64,000 bases of DNA from JAEXOD01 sp043805435 (GCA_043805435.1 JAZDHY010000018.1:1-64000), one strand, 5' to 3'. Shown: positions 27,389 to 36,986, numbered from the stretch's first letter. Made by a program: numbers and translations. Notes: generated by a model not told the origin, from the sequence alone.

Positions 27389-28189
27389 TCAGTTATTTGA
27401 ATATTCCCCAACAATTTTATTTAAATATTGGACGGAATACTTTTCTGCTTCAATGCAATTAACAAAGCCATCTTCCTTAAATTGGGTTCTTAAATCAAGA
27501 TATAGACCGATTAAAGTTCTTATGGCTCTTACACAACTTTGGACATCATAAGTTGGGATAGTTTCAAGCAAAACCGGCAACTCGGTTTTTGCATCAAATT
27601 CAATTTTTCTTACACCGCGTGGAAGTTTGCCGTTTTTAAGTAATAAAAGAGGACCAATTACATTTTGTCGTAAAAATGATATAAATTCAATTGCTTCAAA
27701 AATTTCGCCCCTACCAATTTTGGTTGCAACATAATGTATCCAAACCCAAAATCTGTCTTCTATCCATTGTAAGTTAAGTAAAGGGAATTTTGCTTCATTT
27801 AATTTTAATCTATCAGTTATTAAATTATCTCTTTCCCATAAAACAACCGGGTCTTCTACTCTATTTTCAATATCTTCCAAAGAAACAAATTTAAGGTCAA
27901 CATGTATTAATGGCGGGCCAAATAGGCATATCAGTAATCTTGGTTCTCCCACGTGTTCACCTGTAAACATGGCAAGAGGTTCGCCCAACTGTTTGGCAAT
28001 TTCAAATTTTCCCTCCATTACCGACTTATATTTGTTTGGATATATTGCAATTACAAGGTCAATATCCGAAAATTCATCCATACTATTTGTAATATAAGAA
28101 CCTCCTGCAGCAATTCCTACTATTCGCAGGTCATTTTTTAATATTTGAATTGCCTTATCTAAAAATTCTTGATGAAGTTTTGGAATCAT
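27389..28189 (-). CDS. nucleotidyltransferase-domain protein
   Basis: About 266 residues. The N-terminal part shows the polymerase-beta-type nucleotidyltransferase motif GGSYITNSMDEFSDIDLV (GGS, then D-x-D), and later HVDLKF can supply the third acidic residue. The C-terminal half is helical, as in aminoglycoside adenylyltransferase-like proteins. An upstream ATG at 28201 exists, but the ATG at 28189 has GGAA six bases before it and is preferred. The substrate cannot be read from sequence. Single gene with its own AT-rich leader. Confidence 0.75.
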   Translation of the reverse strand: MIPKLHQEFLDKAIQILKNDLRIVGIAAGGSYITNSMDEFSDIDLVIAIYPNKYKSVMEGKFEIAKQLGEPLAMFTGEHVGEPRLLICLFGPPLIHVDLKFVSLEDIENRVEDPVVLWERDNLITDRLKLNEAKFPLLNLQWIEDRFWVWIHYVATKIGRGEIFEAIEFISFLRQNVIGPLLLLKNGKLPRGVRKIEFDAKTELPVLLETIPTYDVQSCVRAIRTLIGLYLDLRTQFKEDGFVNCIEAEKYSVQYLNKIVGEYSNN

Positions 28190-28277
28190 GTTAATTTCCA
28201 TATAAATATTAAAAATTAATAATAAATTATATATTTTGGTATCACAATTTAGAACAAAATAATTTTCATAAAAAGAT

Positions 28278-29168
28278 TTATTCTAACAAGTCGCCTTTAA
28301 AACTAAACGGTAAATTGATACTGTAACCAAACATATCAATTAACAACTCCCCTTCAGTTTCATAATCAAGTTTTTTGCTTAATAAAGCGTTTAATAACGA
28401 TGTACCTGAATCAAAATTATCTAAATTAAAAATTAAATTTCCGGTTGCTTCATTTGATTTATTTCCAAAAACTAATGCCGATTCGATATTGCCACGACCG
28501 GCGTATTTACCATTAATTATAATTTTGGAGGGATATCCGAGTAATTTAAATTCAATTCCATATGGATTACGAAAAGAGAAATTTATTCTAATTTTAGATT
28601 TATTTAAAGTAATATCAACAAGTTCAGCCTTGTTAATTTTAATAATTTCATCATTATCCGCATCGTTTTCCAAAACATTAATAAACAGTTCACGTAAATT
28701 AATTTTGATAGGAATATCAATATCAACAGGAATATTTATTGCACTCATTTTAGCGTTTAATTGCCCTTTAAAATTAAACACTAAAGTATCACTTCCGTCT
28801 GAAAGTATTTGCGCAAGTTTTTTTGTTGCTATTTCAACAATTAATTTAATTTCACTTGTTGAATCGGATGGAATATTTACATCGGCTTTACCAAAAGCTG
28901 TACCTAAAGAATCATTTTTTAAGAATATATTTAGATTAATATTATTAAGTAAAAGTGCCAAACTATTTTTATTTTTTGCCATGGCAGTAATATTAATTAA
29001 AATTTTTTCTTTATTTATTTCACAAATCTGAATATCTTTAATTTCTTTTATTTCAGGTGCAAAAGCTTCGGTTGAGCCTACAAACTTATTTACAACTAAA
29101 ACAGCAACAACTATAAATGGTGCTAAAATTACTAATTTAATTATATTTTTAATTCCAAAAAAAAACAT
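28278..29168 (-). CDS. LEA14-like (WHy domain) membrane-anchored protein
   Basis: 296 residues with an N-terminal membrane anchor (residues ~10-28: LVILAPFIVVAVLVV). Two repeats of the water-stress/LEA type 2 fold follow (~40-150 and ~170-290), each with alternating hydrophobic strands such as INITAMAKNKNSLALLLNNIN and INFSFRNPYGIEFKLLGYP. The family is associated with desiccation or envelope protection, but its bacterial role is poorly known. No operon partner is within 50 nt. Confidence 0.75.
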   Translation of the reverse strand: MFFFGIKNIIKLVILAPFIVVAVLVVNKFVGSTEAFAPEIKEIKDIQICEINKEKILINITAMAKNKNSLALLLNNINLNIFLKNDSLGTAFGKADVNIPSDSTSEIKLIVEIATKKLAQILSDGSDTLVFNFKGQLNAKMSAINIPVDIDIPIKINLRELFINVLENDADNDEIIKINKAELVDITLNKSKIRINFSFRNPYGIEFKLLGYPSKIIINGKYAGRGNIESALVFGNKSNEATGNLIFNLDNFDSGTSLLNALLSKKLDYETEGELLIDMFGYSINLPFSFKGDLLE

Positions 29169-29226
29169 TATAACCTTTGTTTATATTATAAATGGTGTAA
29201 TAATTATTATAATTACTTTTTAATTT

Positions 29227-30207
29227 TTAATTTTTATTGTTCTCTTTAACAAATCTTTCCCAAATTGTATCGGCATATAAAATTACACCTTTTACATAAT
29301 TTGTGGAAGGGTTATACCTGTAAATGGCCTTTGCTCTTTTTTTATCATTAACGGCATATTTTGCATAATTTTTTAAGAAATTAGCACAACTATATATTGC
29401 ATCAGGAAACGAGAACAAATCCTTTGTACCATTATCATCTCCATCAACTGTTAAATGCAAATTAAACGGCATAAATTGTACATATCCTATTGCGCCACCC
29501 CACGATCCAATCTGTTTTAACGGATCCATGTTGTTTTTTTTACATTCACGTAATAATGAAACAATTGAAGCTATTGCAGTTTTTTTAATTTTTTTTAGTC
29601 TTTTGTCGGCTGAATTTCTAATTGCAATATCATTCAACGGGTTTATTTCACCCTTTTTCAGTAATTCTTCAACAGTAAATTTTTGGGCTTTTTCCAAATA
29701 TAAAATCTGCCCTAAAAAAATATTAAATATTTGAAAATTTCCTGTAAATTCACCCAATCCCGATTCCCACATTAATATTGAGACAATATCTTTTTTATGT
29801 ACACCGTATTTTTTTTCGGCATTATTTAATAAGTAATAATTATCTTTAATAAATTGAACACCTTTTAGTATTCTTTTTTCCTGCATAAAAACTTTAGAAT
29901 AATCTTCTGCTTCTTTTTCTTGTATTTGTGTACTGTGAGGTGTTGCATATTTAAGTAACATTTTTGAATAAACAGTTTTTGATTCCGGTCTGTCAAATAA
30001 TTTAATAAACTCACTTTTTGTAACTTTAGAACCATGTCCATTCCTTGATTCTAACAATTGTATAATTTTTTCTATATCCGTATTTTTTGGATTATCATTT
30101 TTATCAAATAACAAACTCTTATTTATAACCCAAGTTGATGAATCCGTTAAGGTTATTTCAATATTTGATTTACACTTATATGAATTAGTAAGGAGTATTA
30201 TAAGCAC
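29227..30207 (-). CDS. MltB-type lytic murein transglycosylase
   Basis: 326 residues. The SLT_2 domain covers ~110-320 with catalytic Glu in MWESGLGEFTG and the substrate-groove motif SWGGAIGYVQFMP, then GDDNGTKDLFSFPDAI. It cleaves the MurNAc-GlcNAc bond forming 1,6-anhydro ends. The first available start is a GTG at 30207 directly within a hydrophobic stretch (LIILLTNSYKC). The frame stays open upstream for ~37 codons without ATG/GTG/TTG, so the export signal may begin at a non-standard codon. Confidence 0.85.
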   Translation of the reverse strand: MLIILLTNSYKCKSNIEITLTDSSTWVINKSLLFDKNDNPKNTDIEKIIQLLESRNGHGSKVTKSEFIKLFDRPESKTVYSKMLLKYATPHSTQIQEKEAEDYSKVFMQEKRILKGVQFIKDNYYLLNNAEKKYGVHKKDIVSILMWESGLGEFTGNFQIFNIFLGQILYLEKAQKFTVEELLKKGEINPLNDIAIRNSADKRLKKIKKTAIASIVSLLRECKKNNMDPLKQIGSWGGAIGYVQFMPFNLHLTVDGDDNGTKDLFSFPDAIYSCANFLKNYAKYAVNDKKRAKAIYRYNPSTNYVKGVILYADTIWERFVKENNKN

Positions 30208-30497
30208 TCCAAATGTTGCAAATTTTAAAAAATTTGTGCCTTTTATACAATTATGGTTTTTATTTTCGATTTTTATTATTCCTGTTGTTTTATTTACTCT
30301 GTTTTTTTTATTTAGCTATTATATGAATAGAAATACAATAATTCATCAGTTTATTTGATTAAAAACATGTTTCATTTTATTGTCATTTAAATAAGTAACA
30401 TGTAATAAAGGTTCCTTCACTATATCAATTGTATCAGAACTTAATATATTAAATCTTTTTAGCAAAATGTTTATCGTTCAATTAATTAATAAAAAAC

Positions 30498-30860
30498 TTA
30501 TTTTAATAAATTTAACACACCACCCACTTTTACGGAATTGTACCTGCATTTCCATTCACCTTCTTCGGATTTTTCAAAAATTAATTGTGCTGAAATTTTT
30601 TTACCTTCAAATAATAAATATTTTTTATTCAGATCAAAAGTAAAAAATATTATATACTGATTTTCAATTCCATCGGTAAAACCTTCTTTTATTATTTCAA
30701 AGTTTTCAGCTTTAAAGTCTGTTCCAAGAATTGTTTTAACATTTGTTTTTACTATTTCATATTCTTCAATAATTAAATCATTTGATGGCGAGGAAGATGA
30801 GCAATAAGTAATTCCAATAACAATTAGTACGGACAATAATATTGCAAATATTTTTTTCAT
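30498..30860 (-). CDS. small exported hypothetical protein (putative lipoprotein)
   Basis: 120 residues with an N-terminal signal sequence (MKKIFAILLSVLIVIG) and a Cys followed by SSSSPS at residues ~20-27, lipoprotein-like although the lipobox (ITYC) is poor. The mature part is lysine/glutamate-rich with beta strands; I do not recognise a family. Confidence 0.6.
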   Translation of the reverse strand: MKKIFAILLSVLIVIGITYCSSSSPSNDLIIEEYEIVKTNVKTILGTDFKAENFEIIKEGFTDGIENQYIIFFTFDLNKKYLLFEGKKISAQLIFEKSEEGEWKCRYNSVKVGGVLNLLK

Positions 30861-31070
30861 AATAATATAAATATATAAATAAAAAACTAAATTTATCCCT
30901 TTTGTAGTTTTTATTTTAGCAAGCTACAATTTTTTAACAAATTATCAAAATTTAAATATAAAAATTTATGGATTCTAAATTCAATAATTATTCTGCAATT
31001 TGTTTTATTATATTTATTTATAGAAAGTTATCAATAATTTTTGTAATTTTACTAATTTAATAATTAAATA

Positions 31071-33050
31071 ATGAAAAGAGTATTAATATTTATTCCGTTT
31101 GTAATATTTTGTGCTTTAACTTATTATTTTGAAGACACAAAAACTAATTTATACAGAGAAAATTTTTCTATTTCGGAAAATTATACCGAAGGGGTTTTAA
31201 ATTCGGAATATAAAAACATTACCTGTTTTTCCAATTATACAATTTCTACGGAATTAGATACGTCAATTAAAACCCTAAGGGTAGATGAAAAAATAATATG
31301 GGTCAATAAAAGTTCTTTCCCAACCAACCAAATATGGTTTAAGCTTGATGCAAACGCACTTAAAAGCAATAATACTGAATATGCAAATAAAAATTTTATT
31401 TATTCTCAAGAGCAAACAGAATTTTCAAATATCAACATCTCAGTTAACAATAAAAAATACAAATTAGTCTATCAAAACACATTTACTTCAACATTTGAAG
31501 ACAGTACATCCGCTAAAATTGTTTTGGATAGCCTTATACAACCAAATGATACTATAAAAATTAATATTACTTATACTTTAAAAATTCCAATACCTACTTA
31601 TGGAATTGGTTATGCAAAAAGCCGCGAGTTTTATTTATTTACGGATTGGTTTATAAAAGTAGCGGTTTATAATTATGGTAAATGGCATAATTACCCTACT
31701 CCAGCATATATTAATTATTTTGCCGAATTTAGCAGATTTAATATTACAGTTACAGTGCCTAAGGGTTATTATTGCGGCGCAAGTTCAAAAGCAATAAATA
31801 AAGAATCAAAACAAAATAAAACCACATATACCTTTAAGCAGTCAGGAATTCATGATTTTGCATGGTTTACAGGCCAAAATATTATAAAAGCAGAGTATTT
31901 ATATAAAAGAACTAATTTACCGCCAATTTCCATTTCAATTTACGCTCAACCCGAAAAAGAAAAACACATAAACAGGTATAAAGATGTTATTTATTTTTCT
32001 CTTAAATTTTTAGAATCGGAACTTGGTGTTTTCCCATACCAATCCCTTACAATTGTTGATTTACCGCGTACTTATGCAGATTTAAATAAAGAGTATCCCA
32101 ATTTAATTGCGGTTAAATCTTCATATATCTCTCCAATTAAAACCCAACAACCAGAGTATGCGATAGCAAAACTAATTGCCGAACAATATTTTTACGGAAT
32201 AGTTGCAAATAACGAAATTATTGAACCATGGCTGGATGAGGGATTTTCAAAATTTTATGCTTCAAAAATTATTGAAAAATATTATGGTAAAGGATACTCA
32301 AATTTTAATTTAGTGACGTATATGCCCGTTTTTGGATTAAATATTGTTTCTTACAACGAAATTCCTTTAATTTATAGCCTTGGTGATTTTCCATATTTAC
32401 AATGGGAATCTAATTTATTAAAATATTATAATAATAATTCCGTAGGTGCTATAAGTAACAATGTTTATGAATTTCCATCTAAAACATCATACGAAGTAAT
32501 GTCAACAATAAAACCCGAATTAATGTTACTTGCTTTGGAAAAATATTTAGGTAAAGAAAAATTCAGCGATGTGATATCAACATATTATAACAATTTTAAG
32601 TTTAAACACCCTATTGGTAAAGATTTTATAAAAATTGTTAAAAGAAAATCGAACGAAAATTTGAATTGGTTTTTTAACAATATAGTTGATAACTCATCTT
32701 CGTTTGATTATAAAATTAAATATGTAAAAAAGGTTAAAAAAAACGAATATGAAGTTTATGCAGAAAGACTTAGCGATGGTGTGTTTTATAATAAAGTAGC
32801 ATTATATACAACAAAAGACACATTGTATGATAAATGGAATGATGATAAAAAATGGAAAATTTTCCGTTTTACAACAAACAATGAAGTAATTGGTGCCGAA
32901 ATTGACCCCGATAGAATAAACTTTTTGGATATTAACTTTGCCAATAATTCATATTTAATAAGTCCTAATTATTTAATTACATTTTCACTGGCAGTCCGGT
33001 GGTTTTTTTGGATTCAAAACGCATTAATGATTATGGGAAGTATTGTGTGA
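31071..33050 (+). CDS. M1 aminopeptidase-like protein lacking the zinc site
   Basis: 659 residues with an N-terminal hydrophobic anchor (RVLIFIPFVIFCALTYY), a beta-rich N-domain and a helical domain of the M1 type. Where M1 peptidases have HExxH there is K367-L-I-A-E371 (KLIAEQYFYG), while the downstream EPWLDEGFSKF keeps the third-ligand Glu390 at the standard spacing (18 residues after the second position). Both zinc histidines and the catalytic Glu are therefore gone, and the GxMEN-type motif is replaced by LNKEYPNL. The fold is kept over its full length, suggesting a non-enzymatic role. It overlaps the next gene by 4 nt (GTGA). Confidence 0.8.
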   Translation: MKRVLIFIPFVIFCALTYYFEDTKTNLYRENFSISENYTEGVLNSEYKNITCFSNYTISTELDTSIKTLRVDEKIIWVNKSSFPTNQIWFKLDANALKSNNTEYANKNFIYSQEQTEFSNINISVNNKKYKLVYQNTFTSTFEDSTSAKIVLDSLIQPNDTIKINITYTLKIPIPTYGIGYAKSREFYLFTDWFIKVAVYNYGKWHNYPTPAYINYFAEFSRFNITVTVPKGYYCGASSKAINKESKQNKTTYTFKQSGIHDFAWFTGQNIIKAEYLYKRTNLPPISISIYAQPEKEKHINRYKDVIYFSLKFLESELGVFPYQSLTIVDLPRTYADLNKEYPNLIAVKSSYISPIKTQQPEYAIAKLIAEQYFYGIVANNEIIEPWLDEGFSKFYASKIIEKYYGKGYSNFNLVTYMPVFGLNIVSYNEIPLIYSLGDFPYLQWESNLLKYYNNNSVGAISNNVYEFPSKTSYEVMSTIKPELMLLALEKYLGKEKFSDVISTYYNNFKFKHPIGKDFIKIVKRKSNENLNWFFNNIVDNSSSFDYKIKYVKKVKKNEYEVYAERLSDGVFYNKVALYTTKDTLYDKWNDDKKWKIFRFTTNNEVIGAEIDPDRINFLDINFANNSYLISPNYLITFSLAVRWFFWIQNALMIMGSIV

Positions 33051-33940
33051 AAACAATTCTTAAAGATACTTTTGTTACTAGTGTACGAGCAGTTTTGTTC
33101 AATTTTAAATTTGTTTTTTTATTATGGGGTGCAAATTTTGCCGCAAGTTTTATAGTTAGCATGCCTATATACTACATAATAACAGATCACTTAAGTAATT
33201 CTGCAATTGGAAGTATAGTTTCCGAAGAGTTTACTATTAACTGGCTTATGCAATTTAAATATTTGTATCAAAATAATTTAGGCCAAATTCCATTAGTTTT
33301 AATCAGTACACTAGGAGCGTATTTATTGATTCAGTCATTTTTTTCGGGTGGAATAATTGCAGTTTTTAATTTACCCGATAAAAACCACTCGGTTGATTTT
33401 TTTTACGGTTGTGTAAAATATTGGTATCGTTTTACAAAAATAATGCTTATTTCACTTTTCTTTTTTGCATTAGCTTTTAAACTTAACGATCTATTAGGAG
33501 ATTTGATTTCATATATATTTTTAAATTCCGAATCGGAACTTGCAGATTTTATTTTACGTTCATTACGATATATTTTGTTGATTTTTTTAATTGGAATTGT
33601 TACTATTATTTCCGATTATTCAAAAGTTTCCATTGCTTTATCGGATAAAGAAAAAATATTAAAAGAAATGGGAAATGCTGCTGTATTTATAAAAAATAAT
33701 TTTAGTAAAACTTTTATTGTTTTTTTTATTGTTGCGGTAATTGGTGCACTTGGCAGTATAGTATATAATATTATTGCAAGCACAATACCACGTTCGCCAT
33801 ATTATTATTTAATTATTTCCTTTATTCTTCAGCAAATGTTAATTATTTTTAGATTTTTAGTTAGGATGTTGTTTTTTGCTACAGAGGTTTATCTTTACAA
33901 AGATTTTAGTGCTGATGTAGTAGTAATTGATAATCAATAA
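33047..33940 (+). CDS. multi-pass inner-membrane protein
   Basis: 297 residues from a GTG start overlapping the previous stop (GTGA), with GGGAAG upstream; a longer frame from 32999 is less likely. About five or six hydrophobic segments are visible (FVFLLWGANFAASFIV, LVLISTLGAYLLIQSFF, ILLIFLIGIVTII, FIVFFIVAVIGALGSIV and others). No family is recognised with confidence. Co-transcribed with the degenerate M1 protein and upstream of def-fmt. Confidence 0.7.
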   Translation: MKTILKDTFVTSVRAVLFNFKFVFLLWGANFAASFIVSMPIYYIITDHLSNSAIGSIVSEEFTINWLMQFKYLYQNNLGQIPLVLISTLGAYLLIQSFFSGGIIAVFNLPDKNHSVDFFYGCVKYWYRFTKIMLISLFFFALAFKLNDLLGDLISYIFLNSESELADFILRSLRYILLIFLIGIVTIISDYSKVSIALSDKEKILKEMGNAAVFIKNNFSKTFIVFFIVAVIGALGSIVYNIIASTIPRSPYYYLIISFILQQMLIIFRFLVRMLFFATEVYLYKDFSADVVVIDNQ

Positions 33941-33957
33941 TTTTTTATGGAGTTATT

Positions 33958-34500
33958 ATGGCAATTTTACCTGTTTCTATCTATGGTGATAAAATTTTAC
34001 GTGAAAAAACAAAGGATATTACAAATATAGATGGTTCAATAGTACAATTAATACAAGATATGTTTGAAACAATGCGTAATGCGGATGGAATTGGACTTGC
34101 CGCTAATCAGGTTGGTATTGATAAATCATTAATTGTAATTGATTTAAGCCCTGTTGAAGGTTTTGAAAAATTTAAACCGATTGTATTGATTAATCCTCAA
34201 ATTATATCAAGATCGGAAGAAACTATTAAAATTGAAGAAGGTTGTTTAAGCCTTCCTTACTTACGTGCAAGCGTTGAAAGACCTAAGTCTATTAAAATAA
34301 AATATATGGATACTGATGAAAAGATTCAGGAATTGGAGACTGATGGTTATTTTGCTCGTGTAATACAGCACGAGTTTGATCATCTTATTGGCAAAGTAAT
34401 TGCCGATAGAGTTGATCCGCTTGTAAAAAAGCGAATAAAAGATGAATTATTAAAAATTAGACGCCGTCAAATTGATGTTGATTACCCTATTACGGAATAA
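33958..34500 (+). CDS. def: peptide deformylase
   Basis: Removes the formyl group from nascent proteins. 180 residues with the three metal/active-site motifs GIGLAANQVG, EGCLSLP (Cys ligand) and QHEFDHL (HExxH). It is preceded by GGAGTT and lies 17 nt after the membrane-protein gene and 3 nt before fmt, its functional counterpart. Confidence 0.97.
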   Translation: MAILPVSIYGDKILREKTKDITNIDGSIVQLIQDMFETMRNADGIGLAANQVGIDKSLIVIDLSPVEGFEKFKPIVLINPQIISRSEETIKIEEGCLSLPYLRASVERPKSIKIKYMDTDEKIQELETDGYFARVIQHEFDHLIGKVIADRVDPLVKKRIKDELLKIRRRQIDVDYPITE

Positions 34501-34503
34501 CAA

Positions 34504-35403
34504 ATGAAAATAGTTTTTTTTGCCACACCCGATTTTGCAGTACCCATTTTAGATAAATTATTAAAAAGTAACCACCAAATAGCTGCAGTAGTTACAAATA
34601 CGGATAAAGAACAAGGCCGCGGGAAAAAAATTGTTTTTTCTCCTATTAAAGAATATGCTGTAAAAAACAATATCCCAATTTTGCAGCCGGAAAAATTTAA
34701 AGACCCCGTATTTATTAATCAATTGACGGAAATTAACGCCGATTTATTTATTGTGGTGGCTTTTAAAATTCTGCCAAAAGAAGTTTTTTTGCTTCCAAAA
34801 TTTGGTTCGTTTAATTTGCACGGATCAATTTTACCAAAATATAGAGGTGCCGCCCCAATTCAATGGTCGCTTATAAATGGCGATACCGAAACAGGGTTAA
34901 CTACATTTTTCTTAAAAGAAACCGTAGATACCGGAAATGTGATTTTGCAGGAAAGGACTGAAATTAAACCTGAAGATAATTTTGGATCATTACATGACAG
35001 ATTAAGTTTATTGGGTGCTGATTTAGTTTTAAGAACTGTTGAATTAATTGAAGCCGGCAATGTTAAAACATACGAACAAGATAACAGTATAACTTCACCA
35101 GCTCCTAAAATAACCAAAGATATTTGTAGAATTGATTGGAATAAACCGGCAAAATTTATTCACAATCTAATTAGAGGTTTATCACCATCTCTGGGTGCGT
35201 TTTTTGAAAGAGAGAACAAAATTTATAAAGTATTTAAATCGGCTTTATGTGAAGATACTAATTTAAGCCCAAACGAAGTTTTTACAACAAAAAAAGAAAT
35301 ATTTATTGGCTGCAAAAATTCCACCTTGCAAATTTTAGAAATTCAGCTTGAGGGCAAGAAAAAAATGACCGCTGAAGAATTTTTGAGAGGAAATAAAATT
35401 TAA
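34504..35403 (+). CDS. fmt: methionyl-tRNA formyltransferase
   Basis: Formylates initiator Met-tRNA using 10-formyl-THF. 299 residues with FATPDFAVPIL at the N-terminus, the catalytic region NLHGSILPKYRGAAPI and SLINGDTETG, then a C-terminal tRNA-binding domain. It forms the usual def-fmt pair, here ending a four-gene plus-strand operon. Confidence 0.97.
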   Translation: MKIVFFATPDFAVPILDKLLKSNHQIAAVVTNTDKEQGRGKKIVFSPIKEYAVKNNIPILQPEKFKDPVFINQLTEINADLFIVVAFKILPKEVFLLPKFGSFNLHGSILPKYRGAAPIQWSLINGDTETGLTTFFLKETVDTGNVILQERTEIKPEDNFGSLHDRLSLLGADLVLRTVELIEAGNVKTYEQDNSITSPAPKITKDICRIDWNKPAKFIHNLIRGLSPSLGAFFERENKIYKVFKSALCEDTNLSPNEVFTTKKEIFIGCKNSTLQILEIQLEGKKKMTAEEFLRGNKI

Positions 35404-35431
35404 CATTTAGTAAAATTTTACATGCTGATAC

Positions 35432-35805
35432 TAAACAGACATCAAGTTAGGCAGTATGTTTAGTTTATATTAAGCCGGATAGAAAACCAGACTATGTTAT
35501 AATTGGGGATTTTATGCAAAATCGTAAAATAATATCCTAATAAGTTGAACACTTCCGGAGTTCTGGTTTTTGTGGTGTTACGGATGGTTACAAACATTGC
35601 ACGGCACGTCTGTGCTGCCAAGTAATAAATACACGTTAATGCCTTATAGAATAATACTTTACGTGGTATCATACAATTCCGGAGGGATGACATGATTATA
35701 GCAAAAGCAGAAAAATAAACACAAAACCCTAAAAGGGTGACATTGTTTTTGTTAACAAAATAGCCATTTTTTTATTTTTACCCAAATTTTAATACGGTCT
35801 GTTTA
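35432..35805. repeat. 374-bp element with TAAACAGAC terminal repeats
   Basis: The left end TAAACAGACATC (35432 on) and the right end ..ATACGGTCTGTTTA (to 35805) share a 9-bp terminal inverted repeat. The right end read inwards, TAAACAGACCGTATTAAAATT, matches the ends of the 234-bp element at 9339-9572 with few changes. It also holds forward copies of the CCC-AAGGG repeat. Confidence 0.5.
35679..35745 (+). repeat. CCC-AAGGG/TTATAGCA interspersed repeats, forward copies
   Basis: Two related units: CCGGAGGGATGACATG with TTATAGCAAAA (35679-35706) and ACCCTAAAAGGGTGACATTG (35726-35745). Inverted relatives lie at 36133-36201. Each unit can form a short stem. The function is unknown. Confidence 0.5.
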
Positions 35806-35927
35806 ACTTTAGAAACAAAGAAATATTTGTATTAAAAACCGAACTGGCAATATTGCCAAATAACTGTTTTCCCAAATATCTTGTTATCTGTTTGGCATAA
35901 GATCATAGTTCAGACAATTTATTTTTT

Positions 35928-36126
35928 ACACAGATAACATCAATTTGGCAGATAACCACAGATTTAAGAATTATAAATCAGTGTAAATCTGTAATATCTG
36001 CGTTATCAGCGTTCTATTTTTTGTTTTTTAACACAGATAACACAAATTTGGCAGATAACCACAGATTTAAGAATTAAAAATCAGTGTAAATCTGTAAAAT
36101 CTGTGTAATCTGCATTCTATTTTTTG
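35928..36126. repeat. tandem duplication of a ~97-bp unit
   Basis: Copy 1 (35928-36019) and copy 2 (36030-36126) are nearly identical. Each contains ACACAGATAACA, TTTGGCAGATAACCACAG, AATCAGTGTAAATCTG and a final TTCTATTTTTTG. The CAGATT/AATCTG words make each unit partly self-complementary. Confidence 0.75.
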
Positions 36127-36132
36127 TGAAAA

Positions 36133-36201
36133 CAATATCACCACCTTCGGGGTTTTTATCCTTGGTTTTTTGTTTTGCTATAAAAATGTTATCCCTTGGG
36201 G
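36133..36201 (-). repeat. CCC-AAGGG/TTATAGCA interspersed repeats, inverted copies
   Basis: Read on the minus strand: CCCCAAGGGATAACAT with TTATAGCAAAA (36173-36201), then ACCCCGAAGGTGGTGATATTG (36133-36153), the inverse of the pair at 35679-35745. The same order of two sub-units is kept in both copies. Confidence 0.5.
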
Positions 36202-36950
36202 ATTAACAAATATACCATAATATGCTACAATAAAGAGCCTTACAATATGTTTATGTCATGTCTGTAACCATACACACCACCACTATTCCAATGAGGGGCT
36301 GTCTCAAAAGTCAAAATATTACATATTAGTATTTAGTAATTTACGGTTGATTATATGTTTAGCGAGAGAGGATTATTGTAGTAGGGGATTTCAAAAATCA
36401 GACTCATGCTACATCCACTAGCGGAGTTCCACGTTTTTTTATCATAGTCTTCTTGTTTTCTCAATTTCAAAACAGTCTGTTTTCTAGCATTCTATCAAGT
36501 AAAACTATATCCTATTTTAACCATACTTAAAACTAAACATTCACACCCCCAGCCAATAACAATTACCCTTAATTATAAATAATATAACCGGTTACACTTT
36601 TTTGTTAAACTGAATTCTCTAAAAATATCAAATAATTACAAAATTAAGTAATTATTATTTTCTTTGTATATTATTTAACTTGTGGTTATCCAACAGAAAA
36701 AGAAAATCCTTTAATTAGTTGTATTATAATATGTTATATACTTTATCTAATATTATTTTTATTTTAGTTCCTTAACGCTATATTTTTCATTAAATTATAA
36801 AAATTTTTCAACTGTTGTGCTCCCAAATATTTGCGTTTAATTTTGCAAAAAATTTCAATATTATCACTTAACTTATTATATTATTTTTAGTTATAGCAAT
36901 CACTAAATAATATTGTTCGGCAATTACACTTAAACTTTTTAATTATAAAT

Positions 36951-36986
36951 AAAAAAGCCACATTCAGTTTTAATTGAATATGGCCT
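36951..36986 (-). terminator. rho-independent terminator of the secreted-paralogue operon
   Basis: On the minus strand GGCCATATTCA pairs with TGAATGTGGC (one G-T mismatch) followed by T6, ~90 nt after the stop codon of the 37078-38934 gene. Confidence 0.7.

Noticed and set aside
35460..35693. 77-residue minus-strand reading frame in the repeat zone
   Set aside because: It has no ribosome site or recognisable domain and lies wholly inside repeat elements.
35928..36126. CRISPR array
   Set aside because: Only two long, almost identical tandem copies, without short repeats separated by unique spacers and without cas genes.
36295..36310. IS-like terminus GGGGCTGTCTCAAAAG
   Set aside because: No matching second end or transposase is seen in the window, so it is at most a solo remnant and not an annotated IS.
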